A stretch of 64,000 nucleotides of DNA from Camarhynchus parvulus (lineage: Eukaryota > Chordata > Aves > Passeriformes > Thraupidae). The position numbers were made by a program, and so were the translations under genes. How positions within the stretch are numbered: the stretch's first letter is position 1; each line of letters starts with the position of its first letter. The notes under the pieces are model-generated. The model was not told where the DNA came from. It saw only the letters and a program-made list of their open reading frames with translations, and made no database searches. Shown here piece by piece: positions 39,560 to 50,900 of this stretch. The DNA is taken from NCBI RefSeq assembly GCF_901933205.1, contig NC_044574.1:44735609-44799608 (forward strand), written 5' to 3'.

Positions 39560-39714
39560 GCCCTGAGATGGGCTCAGTTGGTTACAGCAGGGTGCTAATA
39601 GTGCCAAGTTGATGGGTTCCATCCCCATTGGGCCATTCACTCAAAAGTTTGATTTGGTGATCCTTGTGGGTCCCTTCCAACAACTCTGTGAAAAAAATCT
39701 GTAATTCTGTGATA
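39560..39714 (+). mobile_element. tRNA-Ile-derived SINE with CR1 tail (TguSINE1-like)
   Basis: The head is tRNA-like. An A-box region (gggctcagttggtta, about 39570-39584), a segment around gtgctaata matching the anticodon arm of tRNA-Ile(AAT), and a B-box ggttccatccc (39615-39625, one change from the canonical GGTTCGA core) are followed by the acceptor-like gggcca. The body then changes to a CR1 3' end: gatccttgtgggtcccttcc and finally ctgtaattctgtgat. A tRNA-Ile head joined to a CR1 tail, which lets CR1 machinery copy it, is the design of songbird TguSINE1. The copy is full length but mutated in both promoter boxes and the tail. It is the best taxonomic marker in the window. Confidence 0.9.
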
Positions 39715-40667
39715 TGGAATCAGCTACAACTGAAACACGTAGAACTAAGTCCAACACTGCCTTGACTACATACTGCTCAGTTTAAATTGATCTCTCTCTG
39801 CATCAAAAGAAGAGAAAGAGCAAAATAAAATGCATAAAAGAAGTAGTGGATGAAGATACTGAAGGACCCAGAAGTAGAATAGATGGTTTGGGGGGTTTTA
39901 TTTTGAGGGGAGGGTGAGCAGGGAAAAATGTTCTACAAGACCAAGTTTATCCTATTGAATCTGTGAGTTCAGATATCTTTGTGAACTTATGTATAGTATT
40001 TAAGCCAGTAAGGAATGAAGTGCATGGCTGTAGACACAAAAAAAAAAGTAATGAGCATGATAAACTATATGACTGTAGCTCAAAGTTTGGACATAAGAGC
40101 AGCAGAGTGCCGAGACTTGCTGTATTTCAATCATAGATTTTCCACCAAAAGCAAAACTATGGGTTTTTTTCTTAACTAGTTCAGGTTGTTTGGGGGTATT
40201 TAAAATTACTGTAGTCATGGCTCAGAAAAATACAAGTGGACAATAAAAAAAGGCTGTGAAAGCAGTGTGCTAAAGAGAACAGAATAACTGGATTTCAGAG
40301 ACCTAAAAGTACATAAGATTTGTCCATGTTAAGGCTAACTACTGTTTGCCTCCTACTCCATTAGAGTCATGTAGCACGTAACTAACCTGATCTTCTCAGG
40401 GAGAACAGTTGCCAAAAGGTGAAACTGCACCTCATGACATTAATACTTTCTTCTAGTACCAGCTTAAGTAATTTGGAAGAAGATCTATATAAATTATGTG
40501 CAGACACGGCTTGTGGCAGTGCTTTAGCTGATGTTTTAGAAGGTGGACCTGGAGCACAGGCTAAGCTATCTAAGTATTGATCCATGTACAATGGGAAGAA
40601 AATTAGGTGAAGAATAAGCTTTTATCTGCTTTCTTTCCTTCACTGTCTTGGACTTAAAAATAAGCGT
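39715..40667. other. Unique spacer between SINE and CR1
   Basis: No gene is recognised. A purine-rich/G-rich low-complexity stretch lies near 39885-39920. A 69-codon minus-strand frame (40382-40591) is not recognised. Confidence 0.5.
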
Positions 40668-41050
40668 TTTTGGAAGACATCTTCAAGATCATTTGCCCAA
40701 CCATCAACCCAGCACCTACATAATCACCCCTAACCTATATCCCCAAGTGCCACATCCACACATCTCTTAACACTTTCAAGGATGGTGATTCCTTGAGAAA
40801 CTCATTCCAATGCCTAACCACACTTTCAGTGGAAAATTTTTTCTAGTATCTAATCTGAACCTCTTCTGGCACAATGAGACTGTTTGCTCTCATCCTTTCA
40901 CTTGAGACACAGCAGAAGAGACTGACCCTACCTGGCCACAACCTCCTTTTAGGTTGCTGTACAGAGCAATGAGATCCCCCTGAGCCTCCTTTTCTCCAGG
41001 CTAAACAATCCTAGCTCGCTCAGACATTCCTATTTTCACCAGTTGAACCT
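40668..41050 (-). mobile_element. CR1 LINE, 5'-truncated 3' end
   Basis: Reverse complement of a CR1 3' region. From left to right: ttcaagatcatttgcccaac, 'accatcaacccagcac', 'tcaaggatggtgattcc', 'cattccaatgcctaacc', 'ctttcagtgg', 'tctaatctgaacctctt', 'cctggccacaacctcctttt', 'agcaatgagatccccctga', 'ctccaggctaaacaatcc'. The terminal tail left of 40668 is eroded. It extends further into ORF2 than the copies at 10.4 and 13.8 kb. Dead and moderately diverged. Confidence 0.95.
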
Positions 41051-41388
41051 TGTACTTTAATAAATATTTCTAAGATTTCTCATGCTTTTTTTCTGTGAGA
41101 AAATACAGCTGAATTGGAATTCTGCCTCCACTTCCTTTTGAACACCTTTGTGGTTGGATGTAAAAGTTTCCAGATAACTGAACCTAATCTATTTCTTCTG
41201 CAGGTAATCACTGGGTAAGCTTTGTTTGCATCCTCTCTCTGGTCAGCATAGAGATATTTCATTCCCTCCCACATTAATGTCCTTAATGTGGTTTCCACCA
41301 GTGGGTTTCACTAACTCCAGCATTTGCTGCTGATTACCTAGGACTGGAGCTTGCCTTGTTACTTATGGGCACATCTGACTTGTTTCCT

Positions 41389-41426
41389 GGGGTGGGATGG
41401 GGGCGGGGTGGGTGGCAGGGAGTGGG
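41389..41426 (+). other. G-quadruplex-type G-run cluster
   Basis: The G-rich strand has seven runs of three or more G within about 38 bases (GGGG, GGG, GGGGG, GGGG, GGG, GGG, GGG) separated by one to four bases. This satisfies the usual G3+ N1-7 pattern several times over. It sits just upstream of the RTE relic and is not explained by any repeat I recognise. Function is unknown. Confidence 0.85.
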
Positions 41427-41699
41427 ACATGACGTTCCTTTTTAGTTTGCAAATTCTTTCAGAGCTTCTCTCAGAGAAAATCCTCTATACATTTTGAAAA
41501 AGTCTGGGCAGCATATGTTACTGTTCACATGTCTTATGAAATGGTTGCTTGCTGCTGTTCACAGATGTTCAGAGCACAGCCCTGACTTACCAGGATGTGT
41601 TTCCTGGTAGCTCGTACTTGGCAGTTTTATTTCATAGCCCATTTGGGTTAACTGACTGCTCCTTCATGCCAATGCAACCAACCTCTTTTGGACAGACAT

Positions 41700-42258
41700 C
41701 ACATAGATTTTTCTGTGTCTGGACAAGAAGCAATGGGCTGCTGAAAATCCATATTTTGACATTCTAGAAGCCAAAAACTGCTCTTCTGACTCAGTGTGCT
41801 CTTTGTTGCATATTGATCTTTCAGCATTGCTTGGCTCTTACTCATTGTGCCATTGCCATCTATACAAATATCTTGGACTTTCAGCTTAGGTGTTAAATGA
41901 AGAAGTAATGAACATGCAGGCAAGAAAGTTCAACCAGATGCCCCTTTCATTCAGTAAACAAAGATGAGTAGTCATTTTCCATTACTTCTTTTGGCAAGCC
42001 AAACATCTGACAGCCAAACTTCCACAGTTAGGTCCCCAATTGCAAGGGTGATAGCTTTGCTTCATTTTTAATTAATGTCTCTTCAAGCTGTTGATAGAAT
42101 TCAACTGCATCTTTGTCATCTGCTATCGTAGGAGTGTTAATCTGTATGATCGACATCATGACTGGATTTGCAAGAAAAAGAATCATAATTATTTTATTGC
42201 TGATTGGATTACATCCAAGCATATACTTTGATCTCCTCTTGGATGTGACAAACACAGT
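41700..42258 (-). pseudogene. RTE-clade LINE endonuclease relic
   Basis: On the minus strand, the frame 42255-42028 reads like the endonuclease domain of RTE-type LINEs (also found in the domesticated craniofacial development protein 2 family). Residues 16-22 (NPISNKI) match the NPISDR-type segment. Residues 36-43 (IIQINTPT) align with the conserved IQVYAPT strand, and residues 51-61 (VEFYQQLEETL) with the EEFYEQLQ-type helix. After a frameshift, GDLTVEVW (42037-42014) aligns with the catalytic GD(W/L)NAKVG motif; the catalytic Asn has become Thr. Further left, a frame near 41800 holds a weak match to the LKDQY-type region after the endonuclease. Stops and frameshifts show it is dead. No reverse-transcriptase part was recognised. 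A named family is not assigned. Confidence 0.6.
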
Positions 42259-44574
42259 GCAAGTTTTTTTCTCATTTTTCTGAGCTTAAGCAGCAGCCCA
42301 AGTAGCTGTTCATCATCCTAGAATGGCACCTCTTATTCCACTGAAGCACTGATGCTATATTTACCTACTTCAAATTCTTCCAATTCTTTTGTCACAATAA
42401 TGTGCTTACATTAACACTTGCTATGCAGAATAATCTTCAGGCATTAACTTCCTAGAGTTTTGGTAGAGCCAGAAACACTATCTATGACCAAACACTCCAC
42501 ATGAACCTCTTCTGAGCTGTAGTGTCTTGCATTCCATCATAGGAGGAAGGTAAGAGGATGAATCTGCTGTCCATTGCTTAGCCATGCTCTTTTTCTAACC
42601 CAGCAACCTCCCCACTTGTCATCTACCTAATCAGCACATCTTCTGAACTTTCTCAATCTACCTGTACCATGATCAGCATTTGGAGTTTGCCTACTCTGCT
42701 CACTACTGTTGCCTACTTTACTAGCTGCCAGTAATGAACTCCTCATCTGATGGGAGTCAGGTTACTTGGTGAATATTTAACCTACAGAAAAGACCAATGA
42801 AAGTGGAAGTACAAAAGGGATAAAAACATGTGTTTGGTAACTGATGGAGTGGGCCACAGAAGTTGGAGGAAGTGCAGAACATTCGAAAACCAATATTTTA
42901 CCAATATTGTTTCAATGTTGAAAAAGTTGACTTTAAGGAATACTCATGTCAAATGTTCCTTATCTGTAAGCAGGAGCTGGGTGAGCACTGTAAAACCTCC
43001 AACATGTAGCAGATCTGGCTGACACATACTTGGACAATCTTCTTTTGCATCTCATACCATTTCATATTTATACTTGATCTTGAAACATGGCAAGTGTCAA
43101 ATTACTTTAAATCAGGACCCTACTAAAACTGAAGATATGACTCAAGTTAATTTTTAAATGGACTCTCTGCTTGTTAGAGTATGTTTCTCTTTTGAAGGTA
43201 CTACTCCTTTGCTACACAGAACAAAATGACTGCTAAAGAAAAAAGGAAAAAGCCCTCAGAACAATTCCCCATTTTTCCTTGAATGCTTAAATAATATTTT
43301 AAACATGTTTTTCTGAACTGAAATAAACTTTATTTCTAGGGCAAACCTGCCACGCATGTTTCACTAAATGATTTGGCTTTTCTGGAGGGCAAGTCAAAGC
43401 AGAATTTGGGATATTTCTGTGTTCTTTTCATAATTTCATATTATATTCCTCAATGATTTTCCTAGCTTCATTTTCAGGACTTTTCTCATACTTAAATTAA
43501 TTTATTCTTCCTTCAGATACATATGACTTTACAGAAAAAACAGAGGGGTATCAATACTTTCAGTCCAGTCTGTAACTTCTTCCATTAATCTCTCCTTATA
43601 AGAAAAAGAGACAAATGAATTGCAGGGTCATAGGTTGACTTTTATTGATCATTCTGAGATGTTGTTTGGACATAGTGTCCGCTTTCTTGTCTGTTTACCT
43701 GAAACCACTCAAATTTGTCTTTTAAGGATCTGTTGACTCTAAGCTGTGATGCTTTAGGACACTATATATATCACCAGAAAAAAATTCCTGCGACTGAGTC
43801 CACCCACCCACTGGTCTAACTCTTTGTCACATGCGTCAGGATCTGCAGCTGCCTAGAGGCTCTCCATACGACCATAGAAACCTTTAAATGATGACAAAAA
43901 TGATGGCAAAGTTTGAACCTGATGCTGGCAGTCAAAGCAGCATTTGTTTAGTCTGTTCTTCTGAGATTCTTAATGGACTTCTCTTCAGATTAATCCTGTA
44001 ATTGATTTAAATACACTCTTTTTCTTGGAATGGCTGCACATGAGATTTGAAAATAAAAAACGGCTTCATCTAACCTTTACTCAGAAGAATTCAATAGATT
44101 TATGTAGCCACATGTTTAAACTGCTTAGAATTATATCCTTGTACTCTGGAAAAATGTTTTCAATATGTACAACATAAATCCCTAACCTTTGCCTCATTTA
44201 TGAAATGTAGACAAGAACTATATTTTTCATTCTAATTTTTGTGTTTTAGACAGTAAATACAATTTTTATAGATAGATACCCACAGTTACAACAAATCATT
44301 ATAATTCTAATTACCAGAAATTAAAATATGACTGTCATGTATTTAATTTCAGATGCAATTCATTCTTCTCAGGATCTACAGACTTGTAATCAGTATCAGA
44401 ATAATCAATGTGAAATAAACAGAAAAGAAAAAATATTAGTGAGGCTCAGTGGAGAATTTGAAGGAACACCTCGGCAGAAGCAGAGATGACAACTTTCTCT
44501 TTGCCCATTTCTATTGCAGTTTGTAACTTGTATATGGAAAGTAATGAGAGATCTTTGCCTCTGAGGTGCTGCTT
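42259..44574. other. Unique DNA between two LINE relics
   Basis: No gene is recognised. The stretch directly right of the RTE relic (42260-42450) might hold more decayed RTE sequence, including a possible N-terminal endonuclease part, but I cannot align it with confidence. An imperfect inverted repeat around caatattttaccaatattg lies near 42891-42909. Confidence 0.45.
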
Positions 44575-44910
44575 CAATTTGCCCTTAATGAAACAACGTT
44601 GGCTGTCACCAATCACCTTCTTATCTTCCATGTGTCTTAGCACAGATTCAAGAAGGATTTGCTCCCTGATCTGTCTAGGTAACAGGTGAGACTGACTGGC
44701 CTGTAGCTCCCCAGGCCTTTCGTTTTCACCTTATTCAAAATTAGGGTTATGTTTCCCTTTTTCCAGTTGGTGGGATCTTCACCAGATTGACACAACTTCT
44801 CTAGTATGATGGGTAGTGGCTTAGCATTTCATCAGGTCCCAAGAACTTGATGTATCCTTGGGTTCCTGTGATTAATCCATCCTTATCTTTAGGAAAATTT
44901 TTAGGAAGAT
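44575..44910 (-). pseudogene. CR1 ORF2 reverse-transcriptase relic
   Basis: On the minus strand, successive frames give a diverged CR1 ORF2 in the right order. LGPDEM (about 44840-44823) matches the MGPDEMHPRVL region. KPLPIILEKL then WKKGNI (about 44818-44750) matches the KPLSIIFEK...DWKRGNITPIF region. SYRPVSLT (near 44710) matches the RT motif NYRPVSLTS. After a frameshift come REQILLESV and then RHMEDKKVIGDSQRCFIKGK (44634-44575), matching RHMENKEVIGDSQHGFTKGK. Several frame changes and stops show it is non-functional. The similarity ends abruptly at the left, before the catalytic YADD-type block. It belongs to an older CR1 copy than the 3' fragments elsewhere in the window. Confidence 0.85.
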
Positions 44911-47900
44911 GCTTTTTCTCCTGATGTCCAATCCTCACTCACTAAAACTTAAGCCTGTTACTTTCATCTTATCCATCATGGATTCTGAAATATTGTCCTT
45001 CCGCAGCAAGTCACTAGGCATTTGAAGAATGTCAGTGATTCTCCACTCCTCTCATCTCAAGCCTGAGCATTATTTAAACAGTCCAGGTGTGTAAACCCAT
45101 GCTTCAGAAACTGCTTTTGTGGATGGCACACCGCTTATATCCCCTTGCCAAAGGGAGTGCTCGGCCCTACCAAGCCATTGTAAATATCAGCCATTGTACT
45201 TCTAGGAACAGGATTGTTGCAATTGCCAACTTTCACCAACAGACTTTTCAGTAGTCTTTTCATTAACAGCTTCAGCTAGAACAGGATGTTTTTGTATTTA
45301 AAAGTCAGCCAACTCAGCTGTTTACCACTGATATGAAACAGGGACAAATGGCCAGGTGCCAAATCACTATATAAATGTGAGATTATGTTTTTAACATTTA
45401 CCTAAGCAAAAATGTTCCAGAAAAATTACCCAGATACTACTAAGTACCATTTTCTGGAAGCCCTTCAGGAAATCTACATATTGAGGTATTTTAAGAAACA
45501 TATGGGCTTGTGGGAATAGCAAGTTCAGAACAAGGCTTTCTTGTGTTCAAGTAGGGTGGAGAACAAGAAAACTGAAACATGCTAACTGCTTTCTAAATAC
45601 CGACAAAAGACATTCATTCTAGTGGATTTTCCAATGAACAATCTTGATGCTTAATTTACATTCACACAGTCTCCAAAAGTCAATGAGCTCTCCACAGAAG
45701 AAAAAGAATTTTAGTGGACAATTTATGCTTTCACTCATGAAACACACCTTGTGTCAGGAGGACACAAACAGTTGAGAGGAAAGTATGGTCCAATGTAAAG
45801 GAGCAAAGATAGGCACTGATAACTAGAGAACTGCCTGATAAACCAGGCAGCTTCCTGATGACTCGGCACAGTTGTGCTCCTCTGTGCTTTGTGCAAGTGA
45901 AGATCTTTCCCCTCCCGACCTCCAGGGACAACCGATCTTTCAAGATGAGAATTCTGAATAACAAGAAATGCACTCAAGTAGAAGGGAAGGAGGAGCACAA
46001 GGGGGAAATTATTCATTGCCATAACTGAAAGGAGAAGAATAACCTATTCAAATGCAAGGTTATCTGTTGTTCTGGGTCATTGTGCTAATGAATCACCGTT
46101 TGTTTATACACTGGGAGTAGCACCTTACCAGTACAGAGAGGAAACAGAGACTATTTGTAGCAGGGATTATACCAGTAATTTTAGTGAAAACTTCTAATTT
46201 CAAAACACCTGACAGAAGAAAGGGCTGTATTCATACCTAAAACTGAAGAGACTTCTCCACTTCTTTGGACTGTGTGCAATTTAAACATATTTGTCTTAGT
46301 GCCAGATCTGTGGCCAACTGATCTGAAGCAGAATTTGACAGTGCAGACACTGCCATATTATGAACTGCCAAAAGTACAAACTAGGGAGCACAATGTTTGT
46401 GCTTTTTCTACAGCTAGAGTGTTCATTAGTGGTTTAGAGGAGAAATGGAAAGGCTGTGACAGGGAATAACTTTACTGGTAATATGACTAATTTATGCTTT
46501 CATTTCCCCTCTAAATAGCTTAAGAAATGTTACCTCAGCTATAAGCCATTTATTCCAATAACTTTTAATTTGTGTATTGAGGAAGTTTATGTTCACATGT
46601 TGCCAAAGAATCTGAACAGAGAGCATCTTTTATCCTAAATTCCCAAGAGGTGATCTCTTGTTTTGACAAGAGCAATTGCTGTTCTCTGAAGGAGACTGTT
46701 TTCTGAGTTGGTCTGTAGATAAGAAAATGGATGAGGACTATGTGCCTGTAGTTTTTTACAATTGTTCTGAAACTCGCAAGGGGGTCACTTGCATGCTTCA
46801 TGCAGCACAATCATGGGGTCTCCAACTGCATTTTGCTTCCTAATGTGCAGAAGTAATGCAAGATTCAACAATATGTTCCTTCAGACCTCTACTGATTGTC
46901 AGAGGAAAAAAATCCAAACACCCAGGAAACAACCTCTGTACAGGTTATCACACCCCTGTGAAAACCAAACAAAACATAAACCTAGTAGTGAAGCAGTGCT
47001 TCAGCTTTCAGTGGCAGACCTATGAGCACTGGGCAATTAACTACTGTAGAGGGCAGAGAGGAGAGACAGGAATAAGACACAGTCTTCACTTACAACTTTG
47101 CAGAGCCACATACCTCTGGAAAGAGCCTGGCACCTTCCACCTGCCTGTACCTGACTGCTCCACAGCCCTTCAGGCCTGCTAGTTGTTACCAGGGATCAGG
47201 CTTATGCTACTGCACAGCTTTGCTTCTGAACTGCAAGCCCTAGATTTGATTCATTATTCCTCCCTCTAAACCTTTCAGAAACTCCCAAAGTCCTGGTGAT
47301 CACAACAAACACCCAGTTTTAGTAAAAATCGTGGAAGAAACTGTACCAAATTAAAGACAAAAGAGCCAATGAACAAGGAATAAAAATGGCACCCAGGATT
47401 GATACCCAGGTAAATATAACAATATGTCCCTAAAAATCCAGTTATTTTTCTAAATTTGAAAAAAGAAAAAGATGGTTCAGGGAAGGGTAGGAACAGAGAT
47501 AATGAGTGAGATAAAATACATGAAAAATATTTTAAGTTCAGGGAGAAACCAAGCAGAATTTTGAACAGTACTACAGAAGGCAAATAGTTAAATTATTACT
47601 ATTAGACCCTTTCTGTAGTTGTAAATCTATTAAAAGAAAATAATGACATTTTCACAGATGTAAAAATTGTAAGAGAAGTTATCTAGTATGCACTTTGTAA
47701 ATAAATTAGACAAGTAATTGTGCTTGTTGCTTACGGTTTTGATGCTTAAATATATTTACTATTTCATGATTTTATTACTTACTATTAGACTTTCACTTAA
47801 GTTTTAATGCCTGCTTTACTTTGTTATCATTATGGACAACTAACTTTGATAAATAGCTCAAAGAAACTTTGCCTTCCTTTTCTTTTTGGTTTCACTCTTA

Positions 47901-50900
47901 GACTGTCTCTCCTGTAAGACGATTGAAAAAATTAATTCAGAATGTAAAGGAAGGAACACACTATCATATCTTCATCTTCTTCTTCAAGATGGGAAAAGAA
48001 AAGACTGTATAAGACTAGATAGAAACTGAGTTGTTGATAAAGATGTAGAACAACAAGGCTAAATTCTTAGGGCTTGACATGTCAGCTCTGCACAACACCA
48101 TTAGAAAATTTACAAGGAAGAACAGGTTAGGCTGAAAAATTAATATTCTACAAGGAAGAAGGAGTCTTCCCCTCTCTGCAGAAATTCCAAGGGACTATTG
48201 AAAACCTTGGCTATTTAGTCTTCCACTTCTTCTCAGTATTACTTAATTGTAAATATACTAATTTCTACCATCAGCATGGCTTGGGCTAGTCACAAAAAAT
48301 AAACCCTATTTTATATCTTGAATACTAAAAGCTATTGCTAACTCTTGCAACTGCAGTTGAACCTTGAAATTTCACATTAGACTGTATATGTTACACACAT
48401 TAAAGCAGTCCAGTAAATAAGTCCATCAAATGAGGTAACAAAAAACATAAGGAAGAATGAGAAAAATACAGGGACTGTCTTTCCCCTACTCTCTGAACTC
48501 ACACATAAACTGGTGGAGAAGACTGGACTTCTTTGGGGGCAGTACATTTCCACAATCTTCCTGTCAGGTCAATGAGAACATTAAAAAATTAAGTCTATAC
48601 TAAGAACAATAGGAAGTGACAGAGGATGTTTTCAAGCCTGGCTCCTTCTCATCTCTACGGATGATTAATTAAAATTACCCCAAGGATGGATCTTTCTCTT
48701 TAGTAACTTGTGATCTCCTAAGCATTTTCAGGGATGTTGAAGGTATTAACATGGCCCCAGAGATGCTTCCAGAAGCAATTTAGAAAGAATGTCAACTATA
48801 GGTATGATGTCTATATAAGGCATACACAACAGTGCACCTTACAGCTCTTGTTAGACTACAGGAACTAGCAGCTAGCAGAGAGATTAGCAGCTGTAGAAAG
48901 ATTAGGGCATCATCACAAACAAAAATGGCTATTCCATCATATATTGGGCCACATTACCTACAGATGTATTTCTCTCAGTCATTCTTGCAGAACACCATGG
49001 GTGCACTTAATACCCCTTCCAGGTAGCAGTGTGCAACATTTCCTTGGTCTATGTGATGAAAGGCAGGTATCAGGGCAGTTATTAGGACATATATCCAAGT
49101 TTTACAAAGGACTGAGAGTTCACTGAACAAATTCTACCATTAAGTGTCTTATAGTAATGCACATCTAAAAGTCACTGAACTGCAACATAATCATGTTTAG
49201 TAGGCCAGTGAAGCATAAATACACGCATTGTTAAAATTAGTCTTTTTAAATGGGACAAGTAAATATGCAGTTCTTATAATAAAAGAACTCATGCACTGAT
49301 TTGGAGAAAAAAGATCTATTCGTATGTAACTTGATGAAAGGGCTTATCTTGAATTTCAGTGTGTTCCAATGTTGTTCTATTAAAGAGTTGAATTCTACAT
49401 TTTCCCCCTACTAGGGATGTTAATCAGTTCTTTGATGTGATATTAGTTGCATTTAACCTGATAGGAGATGGATTCAGTCATGCATACATGACTAACCCTG
49501 TTAAAACATGAACAACAGAACTGAAAAATCTCCCATCTAGATATTAACTGCACTACACAAGTAACAAAAGCCATGGTTTGAGATTCAGAGCCCTAAAATG
49601 TCAATAATCACATTGAGTCTATGAAAAACAAAAACAGCAAGTGCAAAGGATGACACTTAATGTGTACTTAATGAAAAGGCAGGGGGGAAGGAGAAAATAC
49701 AAAATACCCTTTCCTTAATACAATTTAACCTATACTGTAAAGATTTCCAAGAGATAGAACTGTCTATTAAAAAAAAAGTGGCAATTAAGCAACAATTAAA
49801 CATAAATTAATAGATGTCAATTTTACCAGGTATTTTACTCCTTGGTATAGACTTACATTGTGGAATTAGACCTCTGTCCTGTCAAAAACCTTTGATTTGC
49901 TTTGACACAAGGGATTAACTGTATCTTGATATTTTAAAGTGGACAACTCTGACTTCACTGACTGATAGAATACAGCTGATACCACTGGATACCAGTGAAC
50001 TTAATCCCACTATTTGTTTCTGCCGTAACATCTTCTTGATTATGCAGAGCAGATAGCATTTTCCAAAGGAAGCGGAGCAGAGTGCACTTCCCACAGAGGT
50101 CCAGTATTTCCCAGGTGCTTTTAGTTTGTATTTACTGGAAGGAAAGAGGTTCTGTGTTCATCTATTTAGCTGATTTAGTCAAGTTTCCCAAACACTATAG
50201 AAAGGTTTAAGGATCAATATAAAGATACACATTAGATGTGTTTGGATATCCATTCTTCCCCTCTAGCCTCTAGCTGTCAATCAAAAAAGGTATAGAACCC
50301 TTGAAGGGTTTGTGACATAATGGGCATCCATCCAAATATACAAAATGGCACAAGGTGTCTTGGTTTCATATTTGCACACAGATGAATTACCTAAACTTGA
50401 GGTATTTGAACTGGTTTTCTGTTGTGGCAAACCAGATTTGTTTAATTCAGATCAAATTAGGTGGACCACATAGGTGCTCTTTCCTTTTTCAGTGATGAAA
50501 ATGTGGCTGAACTAGAATATTTTCCAGAAGAATTCTTTTTCCTCTCTGTTCTTTACAACGTATTCTTACAACAACAAAAGGTTGTTAGAAAGGCCGAATA
50601 TTTGTCCTGAGAGCATTACAGAAGGCTGTCATATCTTTTCCAGAAAACACCCTGAACCACACACTCCCACTTCACTCCATCAATGGGTTTCTTTCTTTAT
50701 GTCGTGGCAGCTTGGGACACCCTGGGCAGGTTTTGGGGCTTTTGGGGTGTTGGTTTGCAGTTGTTGTTGGGTTTAGTGGTGGTTTTTCTTAAAGACCCAG
50801 TACAAAGATTTTCATTTTCATTGTCTTTGAGCACACTGGAAACCAGAAAGCCAAATCAACATGCCAGGGAATCTGCTTATTGATAAATAATCCGTGTTCT

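Noticed and set aside
39560..39640. Possible functional tRNA-Ile gene
   Set aside because: The cloverleaf is eroded, the B-box is changed and a CR1 tail follows directly, so it is the head of a SINE.
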